From NCBI GenBank assembly GCA_963718405.1, contig CAVQYZ010000002.1, positions 930,001 to 994,000 of the forward strand: 64,000 nucleotides of DNA, read 5' to 3'. The stretch is from Bog-756 sp963718405 (GTDB lineage: Bacteria > Actinomycetota > Acidimicrobiia > Acidimicrobiales > RAAP-2). The position numbers were made by a program, and so were the translations under genes. A model generated the notes under the pieces. It had not been told where the DNA came from and made no database searches. It saw only the letters and a list, made by a program, of their open reading frames with translations. Of this stretch, positions 34,309 through 45,213 are shown piece by piece (position 1 is the first letter of the stretch; each line of letters opens with the position of its first letter).

Positions 34309-36205
34309 TTCGGAGCGATCCCGACGCCGTTCCGGCGGATCGGGGAACAAAGGGAACACCGGGGGAGGCAACCCTCCGGGGACGGCCAAGGGGGCGTCGA
34401 AGGGCACCCCGGCCAAAGCCAAAGGTGGTGCGGCGCCAGGGGGCAAGAGCCCGGTCGGCGGCAAGGGTCAGGCCCGGGCCAAAGGCCAGGCCGAGACGAA
34501 CGTGCCCTCGGCACGCCCGGCCAAGGGAGCGTCGGGCCCCGGGGGCTCGGCGGTGCGGGTGGTGTTCCTGGGTGGCCTGGGGGAGATCGGCCGGAACTGC
34601 GCCTGCATCGAGGTCGACGGGCGGATCCTCGTGCTCGACGTGGGGATCATGTTCCCCGACCCGGACATGCCCGGCGTCGATCTGGTCCTGCCCGACTTCA
34701 CCTACCTGCGGGAGAACGCCGACCGGGTCGACGGAGTCATCCTGACCCACGGCCACGAGGACCACACCGGGGGCCTGGCCTACCTGCTCCGTGACTTCCC
34801 GGTGGCGGTCTACGGGTCCGAGCTCACCCTGGCCCTGGCCCGCAACCGGGTCGACGAGGCCGGCATGGCCGATCGGGCCAAGTTCATCCCGGTGCGGGAC
34901 GGGGAGCGGCGGAGGATCGGCCCCTGCGATGTGGAGTTCATCCCGGTGACCCACTCGGTGCCCCACGCCTTCGCCACGGCGTTCCACACCCCCCAGGGGA
35001 TCATCCTCCACTCGGGGGACTTCAAGCTCGACCTCCACCCGGTGGACGGCCGGCGCACCGACCTGGCCCGGATGGGGGCGCTGGCCACCGACCCGGGTAT
35101 CCGGCTCCTGCTGTCCGACTCCACCAACGCCGAGGAGCCCGGCTTCACCCCGTCGGAGTCCACGGTGGGAGAGACCCTGCGCAAGGTGTTTCTGGAGCGG
35201 CCGGACCGGCGGTTCGTGGTGACCTGCTTCGCCAGTCATATCCACCGGGTCCAGCAGGTGGCCGATGCCGCCATCGCCGGGGGACGGTCGGTGGCCACCC
35301 TCGGACGCTCCATGCAGAAGAACGTGGCCCTGGCCCGTCGCCTGGGCCTGCTCGACATCCCGGACAGCGCGTTGATCGACGTCGAGGACATCGACAATCT
35401 CGAGGACGGCCAGGTGTGCGTGATCTCCACCGGATCGCAGGGGGAGCCCATGTCGGCGCTGTCCCGTCTGGCCATCGGCGAGAACCGCTTCTTCTCCCTG
35501 CGGCCCGACGACGTGGTGGTGATCAGCGCCCATCCCATCCCCGGCAACGAATGGTCGGTGGGGCGGGTCATCGACAGCCTGTACAAGCTGGGCGTGGAGG
35601 TCATCCACTCCGGGGTGGACCGGGTGCACGTGAGCGGCCACGCCCGCCAGGGCGAGCTGGCCACGCTGATGTCGGTGACCAGGCCGGAGTTCTTCATCCC
35701 GGTGCACGGGGAGTACCGCCACATGGCCAACCACGTCCGGCTGGCCGCCTCCATGGGCATCGACAAGGGTCGGGTGATCCTGTGCGAGGACGGCGACGCC
35801 GTGAAGTTGGACGGTGCCGGGCTGAAGCGGGACGGGACCGTCCCCGGCGGCTACCTCTTCGTCGACGGCAGCTCGGTCGGTGACATCGGCCACGGCGTCC
35901 TCCGGGACCGGATGGTCCTGGCCGAGGAGGGCGTGGTCATGGCCGTGGCCACGGTCGACCTCAAGCGGGCCGAAGTGGTGGGCACGCCCCAGATCGTGAC
36001 CCGGGGCTGGGCCTACGACCGGGACACCGAAGCCCTGCTGGACGAAGCCCGGGAGCAGGTGACCAGGGCCCTCGAGCAGGCCCTGGCGGCCGGGAGCAAC
36101 GACCACGAGAACCTCAACCGGGTGGCCCGCAAGGCCCTCGGCAAGCTGGTCGGGGACCGGACCCGCCAGCGCCCGATGATCGTTCCGGTCATCGTCACCG
36201 TCTAA
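34301..36205 (+). CDS. rnj: Ribonuclease J (metallo-beta-lactamase RNase)
   Basis: 634 residues if TTG 34301, which overlaps the dapA stop, is the start; GTG 34502 would give ~567 residues, nearer to typical family length. The catalytic core from ~34,550 has 'LTHGHEDHTGG' (HxHxDH), 'IPVTHSVPHA', 'LHSGDFKLD', 'SDSTNAEEPG', 'VSGHARQGEL' and the C-terminal RNase J domain. It acts as endonuclease and 5'-3' exonuclease in mRNA decay and rRNA maturation. The ~80-residue N-terminal extension is Lys/Gly/Pro-rich with no homology I recognise. Position dapA-rnj-ftsK is conserved in actinobacteria. Confidence 0.93.
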   Translation: MPDSERSRRRSGGSGNKGNTGGGNPPGTAKGASKGTPAKAKGGAAPGGKSPVGGKGQARAKGQAETNVPSARPAKGASGPGGSAVRVVFLGGLGEIGRNCACIEVDGRILVLDVGIMFPDPDMPGVDLVLPDFTYLRENADRVDGVILTHGHEDHTGGLAYLLRDFPVAVYGSELTLALARNRVDEAGMADRAKFIPVRDGERRRIGPCDVEFIPVTHSVPHAFATAFHTPQGIILHSGDFKLDLHPVDGRRTDLARMGALATDPGIRLLLSDSTNAEEPGFTPSESTVGETLRKVFLERPDRRFVVTCFASHIHRVQQVADAAIAGGRSVATLGRSMQKNVALARRLGLLDIPDSALIDVEDIDNLEDGQVCVISTGSQGEPMSALSRLAIGENRFFSLRPDDVVVISAHPIPGNEWSVGRVIDSLYKLGVEVIHSGVDRVHVSGHARQGELATLMSVTRPEFFIPVHGEYRHMANHVRLAASMGIDKGRVILCEDGDAVKLDGAGLKRDGTVPGGYLFVDGSSVGDIGHGVLRDRMVLAEEGVVMAVATVDLKRAEVVGTPQIVTRGWAYDRDTEALLDEAREQVTRALEQALAAGSNDHENLNRVARKALGKLVGDRTRQRPMIVPVIVTV

Positions 36206-36308
36206 AAGTCCTGGTCCTGGGCCCTGATGGCCCGCCCGCCGGGCCCGGCCGAGGCTGGCCCGGGCGTCCCCGTGGTCACGACGGTGCGGGACTACCCTGT
36301 TACCCACT

Positions 36309-38792
36309 GTGACGACCGCCACCAAGCGACCGGCGGGCCGGGCCGGCTCGCGCCCGAAGGGCCGGCCCTCTTCTTCGGCCCGGTCGCGCCCCCGAACCTC
36401 GACCGCCACCAAGCGAGGGGCGGCCCACCGGGGCCGGGGTGCGGCAGGCTCCCGCCGGGGTGGCGCCGAGCGGCGCAGCCGGTCTGATGGCCTCGATGGG
36501 GGCGGTGATCGCGGCCCACGCCGCCGACCTGTGGGGCGTGGTGCTGGTCACCCTGGGCGTGCTGGCGGCCCTGGCCTTCTACGCCGACTCCCTGGGCCCG
36601 GCCGGGCACTACGCCCGGCTGGGCTTCGGCGACCTCCTCGGCTGGGGCCGCTTTCTGGTCCCGCCGGTGGCCATCGCCGTCGGCTTGTCCCTGGTCATCG
36701 GGCGACGGGATGAGGACGGCGACCGGACCGCCCCGGAGCCGGCCCGAGCGGTGATCGGGGCCACCCTGATGCTGTTGGCCACGGCCGGGCTGGCCTCGCT
36801 GGCCGGCGGTTCCCCGGCCCTCAAGGACTCGACGGGGCACCTCTCGGCGGCCGGCGGTTGGGTGGGGGCGGTCATCGGCAATCCGCTCCGGGCCGGACTC
36901 GGGGGGTTCGGTGCCGTCACCGTCCTCATCGCCGCGTTGGTGGTGGCCATGGTGGTGTTGACCGGCGTCTCCGTCCGCACCGCGGCCGGGGCCGTGGGGC
37001 GTGCCGCCCGCTGGGGTGCCTCGGCGGCCCAGGGCGGCACCCGGCCCGAGACGGTGGTCCCGGTCCACGACGATCCGCCCACCGACCCGTTCGGCCGGAG
37101 CGTCCCTCCCGCCCCCACGGAACCGAAGGACGTCACCGCGGCGGTGGCTACCGCCGAGGTGGCCGAGGTGGCCGAGGTCGATCCCATCATCGCCGACCCC
37201 GAGCCCCCCGAGGCGGCCCTGCTCCCCGAGGCCGCCACCAAGCCGGGCAAGGGATCGCAGCTGGAGATGAAGTTGGGGCCGACCGTGGGTGACTGGCGCC
37301 TCCCTCCGGCCAACCTCCTCAAGCACGCCAAGCCTCACACGGTGGACGAACGGGAGGTGGATGCCGGGGGTGTGGCGCTGGTGGCGGCGTTGACCGCCCA
37401 CGGGGTCGAAACCCGCCTGGTGGGCCGGACGGTGGGCCCCACCGTGACCCGCTACGAGCTCGAGCTCGGCGCCGGGGTCAAGGTGGCCCGGGTGACCTCG
37501 CTGTCCAAGGACATCGCCTACGCCATGGCCTCGCCCGACGTCCGGATTCTGGCTCCGATACCCGGCAAGTCGGCCATCGGGGTGGAGGTGCCCAACCGGC
37601 GCCGGGAGCTGGTGGCTCTGGGCGACATCCTCTCGTCGCCGGAGGCGGCCAAGGCCGATCACCCGCTGGAGGTGGCGCTGGGGCGCGACATCGCCGGTCG
37701 GGCCGTCATGGTCAACCTGGCCGAGATGCCCCACGTGCTGGTGTCCGGGGCCACCGGCTCCGGCAAGTCCTCGTGCATCAACTCCGTGCTGACCTCCATC
37801 CTGACCCGGGCCACTCCCGACCAGGTCCGGTTGATCCTGGTCGACCCGAAGCGGGTGGAGTTGGGCCAGTACAACGACCTTCCCCACCTGCTTGACCCAG
37901 GTGGTGGTGGACCCCAAGAAGGCCGCCAACGCCCTCAGCTGGGCGGTCACCGAGATGGAGCGCCGCTACGACCTCCTGGCCGAGGTGGGGATGCGCGACA
38001 TCACCGGCTACAACGCCGGGTTCGACGCCGGGGACCTGGCCGAGTACGAGGAGGCCTACCGGCTCCGGATGCGGGGCACCGACGCCGATGACGACGCTGA
38101 CGGGGACGGCGAGGTCGAGCCCCACTATCAGCGCCTGCCCTTCATCCTGATCGTGGTGGACGAGCTGAACGACCTGATGATGGTGGCGGCCCGCGACGTC
38201 GAGGAGTCGGTCTGCCGGATCGCCCAGATGGCCCGGGCCGTGGGTATCCACCTGGTACTGGCCACCCAGAGGCCGTCGGTGGACGTCATCACCGGGGTCA
38301 TCAAGGCCAACATCCCGTCACGGATGGCGTTCTCGGTCTCGACTCAGGCCGACAGCCGGGTCATCCTGGACCAGGGCGGTGCGGAGCGTCTGATCGGCAA
38401 GGGCGACATGCTGCTGCTGTCGGCCTCGTCATCCAATCCGCAGCGGTTGCAGGGACCGTGGGTGAGCGAGGAAGAGGTCCGGGCCGTGGCGGCCCACTGG
38501 AAGCGGCAGCGACCGATGGAGGTCGTGGCCGGCATCGAGGAAGTGGTCGGAACGGACCAGCTGAGATCCGGCGGCGAGGACGGGGATGACGACCTCTTGG
38601 AGCAGGCCATGGAACTGGTGGTCCGGTCCCAGTTGGGTTCGACCTCCATGCTCCAGCGCAAGCTGCGGGTCGGGTTCGCCCGGGCCGGTCGGTTGATGGA
38701 CCTGATGGAGCGACGCGGCGTGGTCGGCCCGTCCGAGGGGTCCAAGGTCGCGTGCGGTGCTCATGACCCCCGAGGAACTGGACGCACGCTGA
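36309..38792 (+). CDS. ftsK: DNA translocase FtsK (three frame breaks)
   Basis: GTG 36309, 10 nt after TACCCT, opens an Arg/Thr-rich N-terminus typical of actinobacterial FtsK. A frame change near 36,440-36,490 leads to four membrane segments ('LWGVVLVTLGVLAALAFY' etc.), a Pro/Ala/Glu-rich linker, the FtsK alpha/beta domains and Walker A 'SGATGSGKSSCINS'. At 37,891 an extra T breaks 'LPHLL/TQVVVDPKKAANALS'; Walker B 'FILIVVDELNDLMM' and 'LATQRPSVDVITGVIK' follow. A third break near 38,748 restores '...RAVLMTPEELDAR' to TGA 38790-38792 after a complete gamma (KOPS-reading) domain 'SMLQRKLRVGFARAGRLMD'. All functional parts survive, so errors are likely. It pumps DNA at the septum. Confidence 0.9.
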
Positions 38793-38818
38793 GCGGGGGT
38801 TCCTCCGACTGGGCTGAC

Positions 38819-40467
38819 GTGGGGTCGACGGAGTGGTCGTCGTCCGTGGTGGCCGCCGTGCCCACGGAGCCGCCTGGAGACGGGATCAACCCTCCCGCCG
38901 ACCGCCCCGCCGACCCTCCCGCCGACAGCAGCACACCGGCGGATGGGGCTGGAGAGAGGGCCGCCGCCCCTCCGGCGGCTGACCTGGTAGGCCCCGGCCT
39001 CACCGCAGCCGTGGTGGCGGCCCAGGCGGCCGAGGTCATGGCCACGGCCAAGGGAACGACCGCCGGTGCCGGATCTGCCCCGGGAGCGGCTACGGGAGCG
39101 GATGGCGAGCCTGCGCCGACGGCGTCTCCGGGGGCGGCCACATCGCACCGGCACAAGCGCCACTCCAAACACCACCCGTGGCGCTGGACGGTCGCCGTGG
39201 TGGCCATCGTGTTGCTGGTGGGGGCTCTCGTCGGAGCGGCGCGCATCAACCAACCGATGGCCCGGCCGGTGCTGATCTCCTCGATGGCCCCCACCTTGTC
39301 GGTCCCCGGCCCCCGTCCGGTGCTGCCGTGGCCGGTGGTCGGGCAGGGAGCCATCTCGGTGCCTTCGATCGGTTACGCCGACCAGTCGGGGCCGGAGTCG
39401 CCGGTGCCCATCGCCTCGCTGACCAAGATGACCACCGCGGTGGTCATCCTCCGGGACCATCCGTTGCCCCTCGGCTCCAGCGGGCCCACCATCACCATCA
39501 CCCCGGCGATGGCCGCGCAGTTCGACGTGGACCTCGACAACGACGAGTCGAACATCCCCCTCCAAGCCGGTGAGCACCTGACCGAGTATCAGATGCTCGA
39601 GGCGCATGATGAACCAGTCGGCCAACGACGTGGCCTGGAGCCTGGCCGTCTGGGACGCCGGCAGCCTGCCGGCCTTCGTGGCCAAGATGAACGCCCTGGC
39701 CGTCTCGCTCGGCGCCACGGCAGACCCACTACGTCGACGCCAGCGGCTACGACCCCGGTCGGTGTCGACGGCGCTCGGATGTCCTGCGCATGGCGGCCGC
39801 CGGGATGGCCATACCGACGTTCGCCAAGGTGGTGGACAAGGCCACGGTGACCCTGCCCCTGGTCGGTACGGTCAACAACATCGTGACCCAGATCGGGTCC
39901 AACGGGGTGGTGGGCATCAAGTCCGGGTACACCTCCCAGGCCGGAGCGTGCATGGTGCTGGCCGGCTACCGGACCATCGGCGGACGGTCGGTCCTGGTGT
40001 TGGCGCTGGCCCTCGGTCAGCCACGTACCGGCTCCGGCCAAGACCAAGCCCGGCCATCCGGCGTCGCCGCACCGCCGGTATCTCCGAGGCCCAACTCGGC
40101 ATGGAGCTCGAGTACCCGCTCCGCTACGCCGGCCCGCTGGTGGAGAAACTGCTCGACACCTCCGAGGCCTCGGTGATCTCGGTGACCGTGGCCCGACCGG
40201 GCCAGGCGTTGGGATCGGCCTCGGTCACTGGGGGGCACCGTCCACGCCGGTCGGAGCGGTAGCCACCCGGGGTGCGTGGCTGGCGGCCTGGCCGGGCCAG
40301 AAGGTCGCCGCGGCGGTCAAGCTCGAGCAGTGGCTCCCGGGGCCAGGGCCGGCAGCCGGGCCGGCGACGCCCTGTTCGCGCTGGGCCACCAGATCGCCGT
40401 GGTGCCCCTCCGGACGACCGCCACCGTGCCCGAGCCGACCTGGCGGTGGCGCCTGCTCCACGGCTGA
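38819..40467 (+). CDS. D-alanyl-D-alanine carboxypeptidase (PBP5/S11 type), several frame breaks
   Basis: Start probably GTG 38819. A ~120-residue Pro/Ala/Asp-rich cytoplasmic lead is followed by one membrane segment ('WTVAVVAIVLLVGALVGAA', near 39,190-39,240). The penicillin-binding triad is present but in different frames: SxxK in 'PIASLTKMTTAVV' (39,410), SxN in 'MMNQSANDVAW' (39,610), KTG-equivalent in 'GIKSGYTSQAGA' (39,920). Frame changes are needed near 39,605, 39,715, 39,760, 39,780 and at least twice between 40,000 and 40,260 before the end 'RTTATVPEPTWRWRLLHG'. It trims the terminal D-Ala of stem peptides outside the membrane. Confidence 0.8.
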
Positions 40468-40549
40468 CCTCCGGGTCCGCCGGCCGGCTCCGGTGGCGTG
40501 GCCGGTCGGGTCGAGGCCCGGCATCGCCCGCGCCGTCGGTCCTGCCGAG

Positions 40550-40555
40550 TACCGT
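40550..40555 (+). promoter_or_regulatory. -10 element of thrB
   Basis: TACCGT ends 6 nt before GTG 40562, the same leaderless geometry as at miaB, dapD and nrdR. Confidence 0.3.
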
Positions 40556-40561
40556 GTCGGT

Positions 40562-41452
40562 GTGCGCGCACGAGCCCCAGCGTCGGCGGCCAACCTCGGC
40601 CCCGGATTCGACACCCTGGCCATAGCCCTCGACCGCTACGTCGAGGTCGAGGTGGAGCCGGCCGTCCGCCTCATCGTCCGGTCGGAGGGGGAGGGAGCCG
40701 GCCTGTCCGACGACCCGTCGCACCTGGCCGCCCGGGTGGCCATCGACGTGGCCGGCACCGACCGGCTGTCCATCACCGTCCGCTCCCAGATCCCCATGGC
40801 CCGGGGGCTCGGCTCATCGGCGGCGCTGGCGGTGGCCGCCGCCGCCGCGGCCGGGGCCGAGCGATCCGCTGGGGGTGGCCGCCCAGCATGGACGGTCATC
40901 CCGACAACGCCGCGGCCTCGATGGTCGGTGGCCTGGTGGCCGCGGCCCGGGTCAAAGGAGGGGTCCAGGCGGTGCGCCTGCCCCTCGACGTGAGCCTGGC
41001 CTTCGTGGTCATCGTGCCCGATCTGACCCTGTCCACCTCCCGGGCCCGCCAGGCGCTGCCCCACCGAGGTCACCCGGGAGAGCGCGGCCTTCAACCTGTC
41101 GCGGATGGCCCTGCTCATCGCCGGCCTGGCCGACAGCCGGGTCCTCATCAGCGAGGCCACCGAGGACCGGCTCCATCAGGACTACCGGAGCCCGATGTTC
41201 CCGGCCGCCCCCAAGTTGCTGGCCCGCATGGCCGACGGCGGGGCGCTGGCCGTCTGCTGGTCGGGGGCCGGGCCCTCGCTGCTCGGGATCTGCCAGGGGA
41301 CCGAGGCCAACGCCGGTGCAGGTCGGCGGCCGAGGCCGCTCTGGCCGAGACGCCACCTCCCCGGGGAGGTCCTCATCCTCCATCCCGATATGCACGGCCT
41401 GATCGTCGACGGCGACGGCTCGGCGCCCGTCTACGACTTCAACGACGCCTGA
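40562..41452 (+). CDS. thrB: Homoserine kinase (several frame breaks)
   Basis: GTG 40562 lies 6 nt after TACCGT. 'RARAPASAANLGPGFDTLAIAL' and the GHMP ATP loop 'PMARGLGSSAALAVAAA' identify the kinase. A frame change near 40,885 leads into 'DGHPDNAAASMVGGLVAAAR'; another near 41,075 leads to 'FNLSRMALLIAGLADS' and 'WSGAGPSLLGIC'; a compensating pair near 41,320 and 41,360 spans 'SAAEAALAET' before 'GEVLILHPDMHGLIV'. Without them the ~295-residue length is normal. It phosphorylates homoserine for threonine synthesis; no thrA or thrC is in the window. Confidence 0.85.
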
Positions 41453-41476
41453 TCGGCCGGAGCTGAGTTCTCGTCC

Positions 41477-41827
41477 ATGCCCATCCGAACCGACCAAGGA
41501 ATTGGCCACCGTGGCCAACAGCCATCCGGACCGGGAGTACGAGGTCCGGTGCGAGAGCCCCGAGTTCACCTGCCTGTGCCCGCTGACCGGACAGCCCGAC
41601 TTCGCCACCGTGACCATCTCCTACGTGCCCGCCCGGCCCTGGTGGAGCTCAAGTCGCTCAAGCTGTACCTGTGGAGCTACCGAAACGAGGGCGGCTTCCA
41701 CGAGGACGTGACCAACCGCATCCTCGACGACCTGGTGGAGGCGGTGGCGCCACGCCGGATGACCGTGACCACGGACTGGCTGGTCCGGGGTGGGATCCAC
41801 ACCGTGGTGGAGGCGTCGCACCCCTAA
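41477..41827 (+). CDS. queF: NADPH-dependent 7-cyano-7-deazaguanine (preQ0) reductase, two frame breaks
   Basis: From ATG 41477. The N-terminal 'MPIRT' and the C-terminal half ('LVELKSLKLYLWSYRNEGGFHED', 'RRMTVTTDWLVRGGIHT') share one frame, while 'KELATVANSHPDREYEVRCES' and the active-site Cys region 'FTCLCPLTGQPDFATVTISY' lie in another, so two opposite indels (near 41,491 and 41,640) explain it. This is the short, single-domain QueF form (~117 residues). It makes preQ1 for tRNA queuosine; the other queuosine genes are not seen here. Confidence 0.85.
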   Translation: MPIRTDQGIGHRGQQPSGPGVRGPVREPRVHLPVPADRTARLRHRDHLLRARPALVELKSLKLYLWSYRNEGGFHEDVTNRILDDLVEAVAPRRMTVTTDWLVRGGIHTVVEASHP

Positions 41828-41853
41828 GCGGGGGGCGGGGGGCGGAGGGGTCG

Positions 41854-41859
41854 TATCCT
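41854..41859 (+). promoter_or_regulatory. -10 element of miaB
   Basis: TATCCT, close to the consensus, ends 6 nt before the ATG at 41866; preceded by a G-rich intergenic stretch. Confidence 0.45.
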
Positions 41860-41865
41860 GGGGCC

Positions 41866-43336
41866 ATGACTGCGGCCACCCCGACCACTGATGCCGCCTC
41901 CGATCCGACGGCCGACGGTCCGGCCGCGGACGTTCCACATCCGGACCTTCGGGTGCCAGATGAACGATCACGACTCGGAGCGGCTGGCCGGCGCGCTGGT
42001 GGCCGACGGCCTGGTGCCGACCGCCGGATCTCGAGTCCGCCGACGTGGTGGTGTTCAACACCTGCTGCATCCGGGAGAACGCCGACAACAAGTTCTACGG
42101 CCACCTGGGCAACCTCAAGACCCTGCGGGAGAGCCGTCCGGACATGCAGATCGCCGTGGGTGGGTGCCTGGCCCAGATGGACCGGGACCGCATCCGCCAG
42201 CGGGCCTCGCACGTGGACGTGGTGTTCGGGACCCACAACCTCGGCCGGGCCCCGGCTCTGCTGCGCCAGGCCGCCGGCGTCGGGCCCGGTGGTGGAGATC
42301 CTCGACGAGCCGCAGCCGGTCGACGATCCACTCGGCCGCCGACCAGCAGGTGGCAGCCCTGGCCGCGGTGCGGGACCTGCCCTACGCGGCCTGGGTGACC
42401 ATCCAGACCGGCTGTGACAACTCCTGTGCCTTCTGCATCGTCCCCTCGGTCCGGGGCGCCGAGGTCTCCCGGGGCCGGTCGACGACCTGGTGGCCGAAGT
42501 TGCAGGCCCTGGCCGCCCGGGGGGTGACCGAGGTCACCCTGCTGGGTCAGAACGTCAACTCCTACGGACGGGACCTGACCCGGCGCGGCCCTCTCTTCGC
42601 CGATCTCCTCCGGCGGGTGGGCGGCGGTCGAGGGCATCCGGCGGGTCCGGTTCACCAGCCCCCACCCGAAGGACCTGCGACCCGAGACCATCTCGGCCAT
42701 GGCCGAGACCGAGGAGGTCTGCAACCACCTCCACCTCCCGCTGCAGTCGGGCTCGGATGCCGTGCTGGCGGCCATGCGGCGGGGCTACACGCGCCGAGCG
42801 GTACCTGGCCCGCCTGGCCGAAGCCCGGGCCGCCATCGACGACCTGGCCGTCACCACCGACCTGATCGTAGGGTTCCCCGGGGAGACCGACGACGACTTC
42901 GAACGGACCCTGGAGGTGGTGGCCGAGGCGTCCTACGACAGCACCTACACCTTCATCTTCTCGCCCCGACCGGGGACCAGGGCCGCGGCCATGACCGACC
43001 AGTTCGTCCCGGCCGAGGTGGTGGCCGACCGGTTCGAGCGCCTCCGGGCTGGTGGTCGAGCGCTCGGCCCTGGCCCGGCACCGTGAGCGGATCGGGCGGA
43101 TCGAGGAGGTGGTGGTGGAAGGGCCGTCCCGAGCGGGACCCCTCGCTGATCACCGGGCGGACCAGCCAGAACAAGCTGGTTCACTTCGATCCCGATCGCC
43201 GGGCGCCCCCCGGCCACCGGCTCCTACGCCGACGTCAGGGTGACCGGCGCCGGCCGCCACCATCTGACCGGTGAACTGTTGGCGGTGACCGGCGCGCCCG
43301 TCGCACCGGGTGCTGATCCCGGTCTCCTCCGGCTGA
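41866..43336 (+). CDS. miaB: tRNA-2-methylthio-N6-dimethylallyladenosine synthase (about a dozen frame breaks)
   Basis: ATG 41866. Pieces in all three frames assemble a full MiaB: UPF0004 domain 'FHIRTFGCQMNDHDSERL' and 'VVVFNTCCIRENADNKFYG' with 'VGGCLAQMD' (auxiliary-cluster cysteines); radical-SAM loop 'IQTGCDNSCAFCIVPSVRG'; 'TEVTLLGQNVNSYGRDL'; 'LHLPLQSGSDAVLAAMRRGY'; 'TTDLIVGFPGETDDDFERTL'; TRAM domain with 'SQNKLVHFDPD' and end 'RVLIPVSSG' at TGA 43334-43336. Breaks occur roughly every 120-150 bases. All catalytic residues persist, so I read this as poor local sequence. It adds the methylthio group to i6A37, the product of MiaA next door. Confidence 0.85.
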
Positions 43337-43343
43337 GGCCGTC

Positions 43344-44358
43344 GTGGAGCGCGCCTACGGCGCCGGATCCGGGGCCCGGCCCCGGACACCGGTGGTGGCC
43401 CTGGTCGGCCCGACCGCATCGGGGAAGTCCCGACTGGCGCCGGGAGGTGGCCCTGTCGCCGGGGCTCCTGGGCCCGGTCGAGCTGGTCTCGGTCGACTCC
43501 ATGGCCGTGTACCGGGGCATGGACATCGGGACGGCCAAGCCCACGCCCGAGGAGCGGGACGGCATCGACTACCACCTCTTGGACCTGGTCGAGGCGTCCG
43601 AGGAGTTCACCGTCCAGCAGTTCCAGGCGGCGGGGCAGCGGGCCTTGGCCGGTATCGCCGACCGCGGTCACGGTGCTCTCCTGGTGGGCGGGACCGGCCT
43701 CCACCTCCGGTCCCTGGTCGACGGGCTGGTCTTTCCGGGGCGCTACCACCACGTGGCCGCATCCCTCGAGTACTCCCTCGACGCCGCCGGCCCCGATGGC
43801 AGTGAGGCCCAGGGCCGGGCGCTCACGGCCCTCCACCAGCGGCTGGCCCGGCTCGACCCGGTGGCGGCCAGTCGCATCGAGCCTTCCAACCGTCGCCGCC
43901 TGGTACGGGCCCTGGAGGTGACCGAGGGGTCGGGCCGACCGTTCTCGTCGTCCGGGCCCGGCCTGGACCGCTACCCGCCGACCGCGGTGGTGCTGGTGGG
44001 GCTGGCCCCCGACCCGGCCGCCACCGACCGGCGTATCGCCGAACGGTTCGAACGTCTGATGGCCCGGGGTCTGCTGGAGGAGGTGCGTTCCCTGTCCTCC
44101 CGACCCGGTGGCCTGTCCCGGACGGCCCGCCAGGCCCTCGGCTACCGGGAGCTCCTGGCCCACCTGGAATCGGGGGTTCCGCTGGCCGATGCCGTCGACG
44201 AGGCCATCCGGCGTACGCGGGCCTTCGCCCGCCGGCAGATGGCCTGGTTCCGGCGTGATCCCCGGATCGCATGGCTGGATTCCGAAGGCGACCCGGTAGC
44301 TTCCATCGTGGAGTTGTTCAACCACGACCCTGGCGGTGGCGCCGGGGTGGGAGACTGA
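43344..44358 (+). CDS. miaA: tRNA dimethylallyltransferase (one frame break near 43,438)
   Basis: GTG 43344, 7 bases after the miaB stop. 'VVALVGPTASGKSRLA' (P-loop) in one frame and, after one indel near 43,438, 'EVALSPGLLGPVELVSVDSMAVYRGMDIGTAKP' (region), 'GGTGLHLRSLVDGL' and 'RRTRAFARRQMAWFRRDPR' in the next. Total ~338 residues, slightly long for MiaA. It prenylates A37 of tRNAs reading UNN codons, the substrate for MiaB. Confidence 0.9.
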
Positions 44359-44369
44359 TAGCCGACGCC

Positions 44370-45213
44370 ATGACCCGAGCCCTGCCCGACAGCCGACCCC
44401 TGCACCTGACCAAGCACCACGGGGCCGGCAACGACTTTCTGGTCGTGGTGGACATGGGCGATGCCGAGCCCCTCCAACCGGATCTGGTGCGGGCCCTCTG
44501 CCACCGCCGGACCGGTCTGGGTGCCGATGGGGTGATCCGGGTCTCCGACGGCGTGGACGGGTTCGGACCTGTCCATGGAGTTGCGCAACGCCGACGGCAG
44601 CGTGGCCGAGATGAGCGGGAACGGGATGCGCTGTCTGGCCCAGGCCGCGGTGGAAGCCGGTCTGGTCAAGCCCCCGTCGTTCACCGTGTCGACCCTGGCC
44701 GGGATGCGGAGCGTGGAGTACCAACCGGGTGAGGCTCGGGGGGCGGCCTGGGCATCGGTGGACATGGGCCGGGCGGTGCTGGGCGAGGACCAGCCCCAGC
44801 AGTTCAGCGACCGCCGGGCCCGGCGGGTTGACATGGGCAACCCCCACCTGGTGCTCCTAGGCCCCGATCCCGCTGACGTGGACGTGGCCGAGTTGGGCGG
44901 CCGGCTCCAGGGGGTCCATCCCGGGGGGATCAACGTCGAGTTCATCTCGGTGGGTCCGGGCCCCGATGACATCACCCTCCGGGTGTACGAGCGCGGAGTG
45001 GGTGAGACCGACGCCTGCGGTACCGGAAGCGCGGCCGCCGCCGCCGCGGCGCGAAGCTGGGGCCTGGTGGGGGAGAAGGTCGACGTGCGCAATCCGGGCG
45101 GCGTGCTCCAGGTGACCCTGGAGTCCGACGGGATTCGGTTGGCCGGACCGGTGCGCAAGGTGGCCGACGTCGACGTGGTCCGGGCGGAGATCGTGGAGGC
45201 GGCCAGGCCGTGA
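44370..45213 (+). CDS. dapF: Diaminopimelate epimerase (one frame break near 44,565)
   Basis: ATG 44370 'MTRALPDSRPLHLTKHHGAGNDFLV' with the family's GAGNDF motif. An extra G near 44,563-44,566 ('FGPVHG' where 'FDLSMELRNADGS' is expected) breaks the frame. The rest carries the two active-site cysteines in 'SGNGMRC' and 'ETDACGTGSAAAAAAA'. Combined ~280 residues. It interconverts LL- and meso-diaminopimelate, the last step before lysine and peptidoglycan. Its stop overlaps the hflX start (GTGA). Confidence 0.92.

Noticed and set aside
39600..43400. Reading the many frame breaks as programmed frameshifting or pseudogenes
   Set aside because: Breaks are too many, in both directions, lack slippery-site plus structure arrangements, and affect genes expected to be essential while sparing all active-site residues.
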